The translations under genes and the position numbers were made by a program. This document shows positions 1-6,073 of a stretch of DNA of 39,537 bases, one piece after another. The stretch is from Blautia sp. (GTDB taxonomy: Bacteria > Bacillota > Clostridia > Lachnospirales > Lachnospiraceae). The stretch lies in contig JAPFCU010000061.1 in the NCBI GenBank assembly GCA_026169535.1, positions 1 to 39,537 on the forward strand. The letters are read 5' to 3'. Under the pieces are notes generated by a model that had not been told where the DNA came from, searched no databases, and was given only the letters and a program-made list of their open reading frames with translations. Each line of letters starts with the position of its first letter. Position 1 is the stretch's first letter.

Positions 1-1
1 T

Positions 2-187
2 GCTATTACATTAGACGTATATACACATCTTGAGGAAACGGATTTGTTGAATACGTTTGATAGCATAAGGCAGAACCAGAATTATGATTTTTATTCATTA
101 GCCAGAGTTCCTGTGACAGTTGCACCGTTTGATGATACAGGTGAATTGAGTGAACCTGATTTTGAAGAAGCGGCGGATAATGATTAA
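2..187 (+). CDS. Tyrosine recombinase/integrase, C-terminal end only (partial)
   Basis: An open frame enters from the left edge and stops at TAA 185-187, giving 61 residues. It begins ALTL-like (AITLDVYTHLEETD). In tyrosine recombinases the catalytic Tyr sits in just such a DxYTH motif, a few residues after the catalytic His/Trp of a 'GHSS' motif that would lie outside the window. The acidic tail after it is typical of integrases from integrative and conjugative elements. The catalytic core cannot be seen, so the assignment rests on this short motif. If correct, the left edge of the window is the end of a mobile element, and its attachment site should lie in or close to 188-340. Confidence 0.62.
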   Translation, partial: AITLDVYTHLEETDLLNTFDSIRQNQNYDFYSLARVPVTVAPFDDTGELSEPDFEEAADND

Positions 188-195
188 AAATACAA

Positions 196-292
196 TGTGC
201 TATAGCTATGTGTCATAACATAGAATATAGCACAAAAAAATAAAAGGAAAAAATCTGCTCATATATGAGGGGATTTTATAGCACAAAAAATA
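196..292. repeat. Three copies of TATAGCACA (one inverted) after the integrase end
   Basis: TGTGCTATA at 196-204 is the inverse of TATAGCACA at 226-234 and again at 277-285. The two direct copies extend to TATAGCACAAAAAA followed by TA. The first two form a hairpin (196-234) with an inner CTATGT/ACATAG pairing. The + strand continues with A residues rather than T residues, so it is not a normal intrinsic terminator for the integrase. Repeats beside an integrase gene are often recombinase arm or core sites, which is an inference here. Confidence 0.5.
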
Positions 293-295
293 GAA

Positions 296-325
296 TTGAC
301 ATAGAAAGTTTAAAAAGACTGTAAA
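296..325 (+). promoter_or_regulatory. Sigma-A-like promoter for the LMW phosphatase gene
   Basis: A perfect -35 TTGACA at 296-301 is followed after 18 bp by TGTAAA at 320-325 (four of six matches to TATAAT). The predicted start lies about 40 bp before the ATG at 374. Imperfect copies of a CTCATAWATGAG palindrome sit at 258-269 and 353-364, the second directly in front of the ribosome site. Confidence 0.5.
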
Positions 326-373
326 AAAGCAAGTTTTAGCTGAAAAAATATGCTCATAAATGAGGAGAAAAAA

Positions 374-841
374 ATGTTAAAAATACTCTTTGTATGCCAC
401 GGCAATATCTGCCGCAGCACCATGTCACAATTTGTCTTTCAGGACATGATCAACAAACAAGGTCTTACTGACCAGTTTTTCATTAATTCTGCTGCCACCA
501 GCCGGGAAGAGATCGGTAACGAACCGCATTATGGTACGGTTGCAAAATGTCGGGAAATGGGAATCCCTGTGCTTCTCCATAAAGCAGTACAGATGACTAA
601 AAAGGATTACCAGAAGTATGATTACCTGATTGGTATGGACACATGGAATATCCGGAATATGACTAGAATTGCAGGCGGAGATCCGGATAGAAAGATTTAT
701 AAGCTTTTGGAATTTGCGGATTTGTCAGAGGACATTGCGGATCCCTGGTACACAGGAAATTTTGATGAAACTTATGCAGATGTACAGAAAGGATGTACAG
801 CTTTTTTGGAATATCTGAAACGAAATGGGAAAATCAGATGA
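374..841 (+). CDS. Low-molecular-weight protein-tyrosine phosphatase
   Basis: The product is a cytoplasmic phosphatase of the LMW-PTP/arsenate reductase-like fold that removes phosphate from tyrosine. The P-loop CX5R(S/T) signature is at residues 8-15 (CHGNICRST), with nucleophile Cys8 and Arg14. The general-acid loop appears near the C-terminus as ADPWYTGNFDETY. Its 155 residues match the usual 150-160. I chose ATG 374 over the in-frame ATG 350 because GAGGAG at 363-368 is correctly spaced from it and the fold begins at MLKILFVCHGN. The gene stands alone behind its own promoter, between an integrase end and unrelated genes, so its role here is unclear. Members of this family often sit in capsule or exopolysaccharide loci, but none is seen here. 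Confidence 0.93.
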   Translation: MLKILFVCHGNICRSTMSQFVFQDMINKQGLTDQFFINSAATSREEIGNEPHYGTVAKCREMGIPVLLHKAVQMTKKDYQKYDYLIGMDTWNIRNMTRIAGGDPDRKIYKLLEFADLSEDIADPWYTGNFDETYADVQKGCTAFLEYLKRNGKIR

Positions 842-960
842 TTATAGTTAAAGTTACGATTGTTATTTGATAAAGAAAACAAAAAATAAAATTCTGAAGT
901 TTGATATACTGGTCGATCGGATCCGAGCATTTTGCAGGAAAACAAAAAAACTCTTTAATT

Positions 961-989
961 AAAACAGAACTATTTAAAACAGAACTATT
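961..989 (+). repeat. Tandem 15 bp direct repeat
   Basis: AAAACAGAACTATT occurs at 961-974 and again at 976-989 with a single T between them, a 15 bp period in an otherwise AT-rich stretch. It sits just before the open frame at 978-1214 and overlaps its first codons. Confidence 0.8.
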
Positions 990-1214
990 AAAAAGCAGGA
1001 AACTATTGAGGGAGAATTTGTCGATGAAAAATTCTTTACATTCAGTGGTTTCTTGTTTTATACTGATCATAGAGCAGCTCTGAGAGAAATATTTTCTCTT
1101 CTGAATTCTAAAGTCGCAGGAAAACATCTGTTTCAGGATGTTGCAGCGATATCTATTAATATCATGGGCATGTCGCCCGCATTCGCAGGAAAGATGAGGA
1201 ATATCAATGGATAA
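978..1214 (+). pseudogene. Unrecognised open frame without a start codon, probable gene remnant
   Basis: The interval 842-1206 looks empty at first, but a frame opens after TAA 975-977 and runs 78 codons to TAA 1212-1214. The residues look protein-like, for example DEKFFTFSGFLFYTDHR and SLLNSKVAGKHLFQDV. No ATG or GTG precedes the protein-like part. The only in-frame early alternative is TTG 1053. The stop overlaps the ATG of the next gene by 8 bases, as in a coupled operon. I do not recognise the family. It could be the C-terminus of a gene truncated on the left, perhaps in connection with the tandem repeat at 961-989. It could also be a real small gene with an unusual start. Confidence 0.4.
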
Positions 1215-2145
1215 CAGGTATGAAAGTTTTGTGGAAACTTTTAGGCAGAAACTGATTGATGCAACTGGTTATGGAGAGGATCGGATTTTTTATAAGAGCA
1301 AGGAAGAATATCCGCCGACTGCAGGGGATCGATTATTTGTGAAACAGTTCGAGTCCAATGGGGTGACAGAAGTCTGTGCCCTGTATGTTGGTGATCTGTA
1401 TGAGGAATACAGACGGGGACTGGGAATGGATGTGATCGTAAAAGACGTGGTGAAGAGACTGCAGGGCATATCAAGGACTGACATTATTGAAAAGGCTAAA
1501 ATGATAAGTGACTATAATAAGATAAAAAACTATCTTTTTATCCGTCTCATTAACAAAAATAAATATGAAGCTGATCTGACGGATTCTGTATATCGTACCA
1601 TTGGAGATATTGCAATGGTTCTTTATGTCCGAATGGGAGAAATAGAAGGGTATACCAGCAGTATGAAGGTGAAACAGCATATGCTGGAAAAATGGGATAT
1701 GGATAGAGATGAAGTTTTTGAGGCGGCTCTTTTGAATACATATTTTATTTCCCCGCCCAGAATTTACTGTTGGGAAAAAATGCTGTTCGATACTCACTAT
1801 GAGGGAGAAAATTTTATGAACCTTTTGTCGGATTATCCCATTCGAAGAGGTGCAGTGGGTAATTGTCTCAGCACAGTAAAGAGGACAAATGGAGCAGTGG
1901 CCGTATTCCTGCCCGGGGTGGCCAGCCGGCTGGCAGATTTGATGCAGGGAAATCTGTATCTTGTTTTTACCAGTATACATGAGGTGATGATACATAATGA
2001 GGCAACTGTGGATCCGGAAGATCTGCGTCACGTGTTGATCGATACGATAAAAGAAACTACACCTGAGGAGGATGTATTGACTTTCCATATTTATCATTAT
2101 GACAGGGAAACCGGGATTTTTAGTTTATGTGAAGAAGAGGATTAA
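1207..2145 (+). CDS. DUF5688-like protein of unknown function
   Basis: The product is a 312-residue soluble protein with no signal peptide or membrane segment. ATG 1207 is preceded by GATGAGGAA at 1193-1201. The composition and motifs (an N-terminal part rich in charged residues, then SDYPIRRGAVGNCLST and NLYLVFTSIHEVMIHNEA near the C-terminus) resemble the DUF5688 family that is common, and often multicopy, in Lachnospiraceae. The biochemical function of that family is not known to me. It may be cotranscribed with the open frame that overlaps its start. The next gene, the split amidase, starts 61 bp downstream with its own possible promoter. Confidence 0.6.
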   Translation: MDNRYESFVETFRQKLIDATGYGEDRIFYKSKEEYPPTAGDRLFVKQFESNGVTEVCALYVGDLYEEYRRGLGMDVIVKDVVKRLQGISRTDIIEKAKMISDYNKIKNYLFIRLINKNKYEADLTDSVYRTIGDIAMVLYVRMGEIEGYTSSMKVKQHMLEKWDMDRDEVFEAALLNTYFISPPRIYCWEKMLFDTHYEGENFMNLLSDYPIRRGAVGNCLSTVKRTNGAVAVFLPGVASRLADLMQGNLYLVFTSIHEVMIHNEATVDPEDLRHVLIDTIKETTPEEDVLTFHIYHYDRETGIFSLCEEED

Positions 2146-2174
2146 ATGGCATAGGGAAAAAAACTGCATATACT
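2146..2174 (+). promoter_or_regulatory. Possible promoter of the split amidase gene
   Basis: TATACT at 2169-2174 lies 17 bp after ATGGCA at 2146-2151, which is a weak sigma-A pair. Read two bases earlier, CATATACT at 2167-2174 also resembles the CATA-type -10 of mother-cell sporulation sigma factors (SigE/SigK), although no well-placed matching -35 is clear. A ribosome site (AGGGGG, 2193-2198) and TTG 2207 follow. Confidence 0.35.
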
Positions 2175-2206
2175 GGTCATAAAAGGAAGATCAGGGGGAA
2201 TTACCT

Positions 2207-2272
2207 TTGGCATATAAAGTTATACTTGACGCAGGACATGGAGATGATATTTTGCGGAAAAAAGGTATATAG
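2207..2272 (+). pseudogene. Split SPOR amidase gene, 5' fragment
   Basis: TTG 2207, 8 bp after AGGGGG, starts a frame reading (M)AYKVILDAGHG, the first strand and first zinc-ligand loop of Amidase_3 (N-acetylmuramoyl-L-alanine amidase). After base 2241 the frame leaves the family and stops at TAG 2270-2272. The expected continuation GGDPGA is found 1,987 bp downstream. Joining 2207-2241 to 4229-4958 keeps the frame and gives 254 residues reading DAGHGGGDPGA across the joint. The gene is therefore interrupted rather than decayed, and the 22-codon product as it stands cannot be an enzyme. Confidence 0.88.
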
Positions 2273-2282
2273 GACAGGCGAT

Positions 2283-2291
2283 TGCTATAAT
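2283..2291 (+). promoter_or_regulatory. Extended -10 promoter inside the element
   Basis: TGCTATAAT is a perfect TATAAT with the TGn extension. No good -35 is seen 17 bp upstream, which extended -10 promoters tolerate. It lies 32 bp before the small frame at 2324 and would drive the element's own two genes independently of the host gene. Confidence 0.55.
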
Positions 2292-2323
2292 CTGTACAAA
2301 AGGTCAAAACGGAGAGTGCCGAT

Positions 2324-2527
2324 TTGAGCAGAAGAGATGCTGCCGCTTGGAAAGTGGAAAGGATTTATGGAAATAAAGAGTCGCTGGAAAAAATATTGAC
2401 TTGTGCAGTCAGCCAGTACGAAGAGAATATTTGGAGAGAGTTTTATAACTTAAATTGGAAATACGAACGTAGAAAGGGAGAAAAGTTATCTGATTGTCAC
2501 GGCTATGCTGTGCAGGAGGAAATGTAA
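2324..2527 (+). CDS. Small protein upstream of the serine recombinase (unknown; possible directionality factor)
   Basis: A 67-residue frame starts at TTG 2324, preceded by the weak ribosome site GGAGAG (2311-2316). The protein is charged, with no membrane segment (SRRDAAAWKVERIY near the start). Its TAA shares one base with the recombinase ATG at 2527, and the recombinase ribosome site AGGAGGA lies inside its last codons, so the two are translationally coupled. I do not recognise the family. Small basic proteins encoded beside serine integrases sometimes act as recombination directionality factors. That is only an inference from position and size. Confidence 0.6.
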   Translation: MSRRDAAAWKVERIYGNKESLEKILTCAVSQYEENIWREFYNLNWKYERRKGEKLSDCHGYAVQEEM

Positions 2528-4215
2528 TGACTCCAAAAAATCCGGTATACTCAGGGAATATTTCAGAAGAATCAGATATACCCAGAAGAGAGGGAGCAGT
2601 TCGGCAAGAATATTTAGATTCGTACCGGAATTTAAATAGTATACCGGAATATTCTGCTGCACTTTATATTCGTTTATCCAGAGAGGATGGGGATAAGGAA
2701 GAAAGTGACAGTGTAGTCAACCAGAAAAAGATTTTGACTGGATATCTGAAGGATCAGTCAGATATTAGATATTATGATCTGTATGTGGATGACGGATATA
2801 CGGGAACTAATTTTGAAAGACCAGGATTTAGGAGAATGCTGGAAGATATACAGGCCGGGCTGGTGAACTGTGTAGTGGTCAAGGATCTTTCCAGATTTGG
2901 AAGAGATTATATTGATTCGGGATATTATTTGGAACGGGTTTTTCCGGAGCAGGGAGTCCGTTTTGTTTCCGTTACAGATGGGATAGACAGCCTTCGTCAG
3001 TCATATGATATGCTTCTGCCTATAAAGAATATATTTAATGAACAGTATGCAAGAGATATTTCCAGAAAAATACAGGCAACAATGAGGGCAAAACAACGAG
3101 CAGGAGAGTTTATTGGCGCTTTTGCATGTTACGGCTATCGAAAGGATCCTTGCAATAGAAATCATTTGATTATTGATGAGTATGCTGCTTCTGTTGTACG
3201 TAAGATCTTTGCATTGTTTCTTAATGGAAAAAGTAAGCAGGAAATTGCAGAGCTTTTAAATAAAGAAGGAATACTTTGTCCTTCCGAATATAAAAGACAG
3301 TGTGGACAAAACTACAGAAATGGCATTAAAACAGAAATTTCTTCAGGATGGACATATGCAACAGTTCACTGTATGTTGAAAAATGAAGTTTATACAGGAG
3401 CCATGGTCCAGGGAAAAAAAGTTCAGAATATGAGAAGCAGACAACGTACAATAAACCGGAAGGACTGGATTATAGTACCAGATACGCATGAAGCAGTGAT
3501 TAGTAAAGAGACATGGGAAAGAACACAAAAGCTCCTTCAGCAAAATAGCAGAACAGTGGCAGAAAAATATGAGAAAGGTATTTTCTCAGGGTTGATTTTT
3601 TGTGGTAAATGCAAAAAAACAATGGTACAGAATCGATGGAAACGTTCAGATGGAAGTGTAGCTTCCTGCTATTACTGTGGAACTTATAAAAGGAAAGGGA
3701 AGAATTTTTGTTCACCGCATACTCTTCCAACCGAATTACTGGAAAATCTGGTTAAGGATGATCTTCAAAAAATTTTGTTTTCAAAATATGATCTGATCAG
3801 TATGTATCAAAAAGTACGCACACAGAGAAGTAAGGAAGAAAAGAATAAAATGCTTCAGGAATTGGCTAAAAATAATAATTTGCTGTTAAAGGTGCGAAAA
3901 TTAAAGAAGCAATCCTACGAAGATTACAAGGAGGGGATTTTAACTCGTGAAGAATTTTTTGTTTATTCTGAGGATTATTCAAGAAAGGAACAGTTATACT
4001 TAAAGCGGGCAGAAGAATTGAAAAATATGGAAAATTATAAAAAAGAGTACGAAAGAGCAGGAGATAAGGAGTTCCAGAATCCTAAAAGAAAAAACTATAT
4101 TTGTAAACAGATACTTATGGAACTAATCGACCGGATTGAAGTGCGGGAAGACCAGTGCCTGGAGATTTATTATCGCTTTTCCAAACCAGATAGTATAAAC
4201 AAATTCGCAAAATAG
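2527..4215 (+). CDS. Large serine recombinase (site-specific)
   Basis: The protein has 562 residues. The N-terminal resolvase domain spans about residues 45-195, with the catalytic Ser51 in YIRLSRED and the conserved DLSRFGRD motif. The Recombinase domain follows (GKSKQEIAELLNKEGI), then a zinc ribbon (CGKC ... CYYCGTYKR ... C) at about 360-400 and a coiled coil. This architecture belongs to integrases/excisases of the large serine family (TnpX, SpoIVCA, Bxb1 types), which cut att sites through a Ser-DNA link and rejoin them around a central dinucleotide. ATG 2527 is chosen over the in-frame ATG 2494 because AGGAGGA at 2513-2519 serves it. The stop TAG overlaps a GTG (TAGTG, 4213-4217) that opens the amidase 3' fragment. 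Confidence 0.95.
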   Translation: MTPKNPVYSGNISEESDIPRREGAVRQEYLDSYRNLNSIPEYSAALYIRLSREDGDKEESDSVVNQKKILTGYLKDQSDIRYYDLYVDDGYTGTNFERPGFRRMLEDIQAGLVNCVVVKDLSRFGRDYIDSGYYLERVFPEQGVRFVSVTDGIDSLRQSYDMLLPIKNIFNEQYARDISRKIQATMRAKQRAGEFIGAFACYGYRKDPCNRNHLIIDEYAASVVRKIFALFLNGKSKQEIAELLNKEGILCPSEYKRQCGQNYRNGIKTEISSGWTYATVHCMLKNEVYTGAMVQGKKVQNMRSRQRTINRKDWIIVPDTHEAVISKETWERTQKLLQQNSRTVAEKYEKGIFSGLIFCGKCKKTMVQNRWKRSDGSVASCYYCGTYKRKGKNFCSPHTLPTELLENLVKDDLQKILFSKYDLISMYQKVRTQRSKEEKNKMLQELAKNNNLLLKVRKLKKQSYEDYKEGILTREEFFVYSEDYSRKEQLYLKRAEELKNMENYKKEYERAGDKEFQNPKRKNYICKQILMELIDRIEVREDQCLEIYYRFSKPDSINKFAK

Positions 4216-4958
4216 TGCCATCACATGGTGGAGGAGATCCGGGAGCAGTTTACCAGGAAAGACAGGAAAAAGATGATACATTGAAACTGACACTTTCAGT
4301 GGGAGAAATTTTAGAAAAAAATGGTATTAATGTGGTTTATACACGGGTAGATGATGTATACCAGACACCCTTTGAAAAGGCAAGAATTGCCAATGAATCA
4401 GGTGCGGACTACTTTATTTCTTTTCACAGGAACAGCAGTCCCGAGGCTAATAAATATCAAGGAGTAGAAGTTCTTGTATATGATAAAAGCGGTATAAAAT
4501 ACGAAATGGCAGAAAATATTCTGGGAGCCATGGGCGAAATAGGTTTTCGAGAGATTGGTGTGAAGGAACGTCCTGGGCTTGTAGTACTGCGGAGAACAAA
4601 GATGCCTGCGCTGTTGGTTGAGGCTGGATTTTTAAATTCGGAAGAAGACAATAAGCTTTTTGATGAAAAATTTGATGAGATGGCAGAGGGCATTGCCGGG
4701 GCAATTTTGGGAACTCTTACAGGAGAAACCATAGAAGATCCTTTATATTATCGTGTACAGACTGGGATATTTCGTAAGAGAGAAAATGCGGACAGAATGC
4801 TGTATCAGCTTACGGACCAGGGATTTCCTTCGTATATTCTTCGGGAAAACGATATTTATAAGGTTCAGACTGGAGCATTTCAGCAGATTGGAAATGCTGT
4901 TGATATGGAACAGAGATTGCGGGATGCGGGATATAGTACTATAATTGTAACCAGATAA
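4215..4958 (+). CDS. Split N-acetylmuramoyl-L-alanine amidase with two SPOR repeats, 3' part (CwlC-like)
   Basis: This part carries nearly the whole enzyme: HGGGDPGA with the first zinc His, the zinc Glu in the QEKDDTL region, FISFHRNSS with the second His, and the catalytic Glu in LLVEAGFL. Two SPOR repeats follow (YRVQTGIF and YKVQTGAF). The enzyme cleaves the amide bond between muramic acid and the stem peptide, and SPOR repeats bind denuded glycan. No secretion signal is present even after joining, and the rebuilt length (254) and layout match Bacillus CwlC, a mother-cell lysis amidase exported without a classical signal. As the sequence stands, GTG 4215 could start it by coupling to the recombinase stop. 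The first beta strand would then be replaced by Met-Pro-Ser and no ribosome site is seen, so activity is doubtful without excision. Confidence 0.85.
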   Translation: MPSHGGGDPGAVYQERQEKDDTLKLTLSVGEILEKNGINVVYTRVDDVYQTPFEKARIANESGADYFISFHRNSSPEANKYQGVEVLVYDKSGIKYEMAENILGAMGEIGFREIGVKERPGLVVLRRTKMPALLVEAGFLNSEEDNKLFDEKFDEMAEGIAGAILGTLTGETIEDPLYYRVQTGIFRKRENADRMLYQLTDQGFPSYILRENDIYKVQTGAFQQIGNAVDMEQRLRDAGYSTIIVTR

Positions 4959-4978
4959 CATATAAAGGGAGACGGAAT

Positions 4979-5572
4979 ATGACCAGTTATGAGGAATTTC
5001 TGCAAAAAACAGAAGATTTTATGTTTATAAGTAATCAGCCGGAAAAAGCAGATATTATATTTATACCAGGCAACGGGTATCCGCATATGGCAGAAAATGC
5101 TGCGGATTTGTATAGAAGAGGATTTGCGCCATATATTCTGCCAAGTGGGAAATACAGTATTACAGTGGGAAAATTTTCTGGTGTATTATGGAAAGGAGAG
5201 GTCTATAATAAAGATTACCAGACAGAGTGGCAGTTTCTTCAAGATGTCCTCATGCAGAATGGGGTCAGAGAAAATGATATTCTGAAGGAAGATAATGCCA
5301 CATTTACCTGGGAAAATGCGCTGTATTCCCGAAAAGTAACGGATGAGTCCGGAATTTCTGTAAAAAAAGCAATCATTTGCTGTAAATCTTATCATGCCAG
5401 GAGAGTGCTGATGTATTATCAGAGAGCATATCCGGAAACGGAGTTTTTGGTATGTCCGTCTTTTCCTGATGGAATCAGTCGTGAGAATTGGAGGGAAACC
5501 CAAAAGGGAATCCAGGAAGTAATGGGAGAAGTATCCAGAATCATCAGTCAGTTTTCACTGATGATGGAGTGA
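4979..5572 (+). CDS. YdcF/SanA family protein (DUF218)
   Basis: The product is a 197-residue protein of the DUF218 fold. The marks are the N-terminal strand-loop DIIFIPGNGYPHMAE, the mid-protein DNATFTWENA (the usual 'xxxsxxTxEN' motif) and IICCKSYHARRV before the last helices. Homologues are small Rossmann-like proteins, sometimes membrane tethered and linked to the cell envelope. This one has no membrane segment and should be cytoplasmic. It starts 20 bp after the amidase stop behind AAGGGAG (4966-4972), so it belongs to the same transcript and would be affected by the upstream insertion. It is followed by a strong terminator. The precise substrate is unknown. Confidence 0.82.
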   Translation: MTSYEEFLQKTEDFMFISNQPEKADIIFIPGNGYPHMAENAADLYRRGFAPYILPSGKYSITVGKFSGVLWKGEVYNKDYQTEWQFLQDVLMQNGVRENDILKEDNATFTWENALYSRKVTDESGISVKKAIICCKSYHARRVLMYYQRAYPETEFLVCPSFPDGISRENWRETQKGIQEVMGEVSRIISQFSLMME

Positions 5573-5580
5573 AGAAGTAT

Positions 5581-5616
5581 AGGCCGGATCAGATAACTGA
5601 ATACCGGCCTTTTTAT
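5581..5616 (+). terminator. Intrinsic terminator after the amidase/DUF218 operon
   Basis: AGGCCGG (5581-5587) pairs with CCGGCCT (5604-5610), followed by TTTTTA. It begins 8 bp after the DUF218 stop. Confidence 0.85.
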
Positions 5617-5775
5617 GTACCGGGAAAGCAGTATGTTTTATATCAGTTTTCCTATTATATATATAAAATTCTGTAAAGGTTAAGGAACACTCCTGCTGTG
5701 AAAGAAAATCTGGAATGAGTATGCAGCAGATGAAATAAAAAATACAAATTAGGGGTGTCGAAAAAAATATATTTA

Positions 5776-5784
5776 TGATATAAT
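5776..5784 (+). promoter_or_regulatory. Extended -10 promoter with a long leader for the surface protein gene
   Basis: TGATATAAT is a perfect -10 with TGn extension in the 501 bp gene-free stretch 5573-6073. It predicts a leader of about 280 nt before ATG 6074. A small hairpin with T residues lies inside that leader (5870-5892). I see no known riboswitch fold. The rest of the stretch is AT-rich and holds no convincing gene. Confidence 0.45.
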
Positions 5785-5869
5785 TCACGTGAAATAATGA
5801 AAAATAGTTATTACGAAATATTTACAAAAAGGTAAAACTTTGATATATTAAAAGATGAAGAATACTTTT

Positions 5870-5892
5870 ACCGACATATTTTGTCGGTTTTA
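5870..5892 (+). terminator. Weak hairpin with T-run inside the leader (possible attenuator)
   Basis: ACCGAC (5870-5875) pairs with GTCGGT (5883-5888) and is followed by TTTATA. The stem is short (6 bp), so it would be a weak terminator. An A/T-rich run on its other side (TACTTTT) makes it roughly symmetric. Confidence 0.35.
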
Positions 5893-6073
5893 TAATGATT
5901 AGGTATCACAATAAAGAATCAAAAGAAATATTTGAGTTGCTGTTTACGTAGTAATATCCTGATGATTTGTTGCTATGAATGGAGTAAACAGTTATGTATT
6001 CGATATTTGATTTGAAAATTATGATAATAAAAATGTTGACGATTGTTTGATGTTTATATATAGATGAGGTGTA

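Larger units (their letters stand above)
2242..4228 (+). mobile_element. 1,987 bp serine-recombinase element inserted in the amidase gene
   Basis: Both junctions carry ACATGG (2236-2241 and 4223-4228), the only overlap needed to rebuild the amidase. When the element's ends are joined, the 9 bp sequence CGCAAAATA (4206-4214) faces TATTTTGCG (2248-2256) across 20 bp centred on ACATGG. This is a perfect inverted repeat, as expected for the attP of a serine recombinase, with CA at its exact centre as the likely crossover dinucleotide. Cargo is limited to a 67-residue reading frame and the recombinase gene, transcribed in the same direction as the amidase. The recombinase stop codon lies 7 bp from the right junction. 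No resistance, phage or conjugation genes are present. Confidence 0.88.

Noticed and set aside
196..234. Hairpin after the integrase as an intrinsic terminator
   Set aside because: It is followed by A residues on the + strand, and the minus-strand T content is on the wrong side for a plus-strand gene.
6036..6064. TTGACG, 17 bp, TATAGA as promoter of the surface protein gene
   Set aside because: The hexamers are good, but transcription would start at about 6071, inside the ribosome site and 3 bp before the ATG, leaving no usable leader. The upstream extended -10 at 5776 is more plausible.
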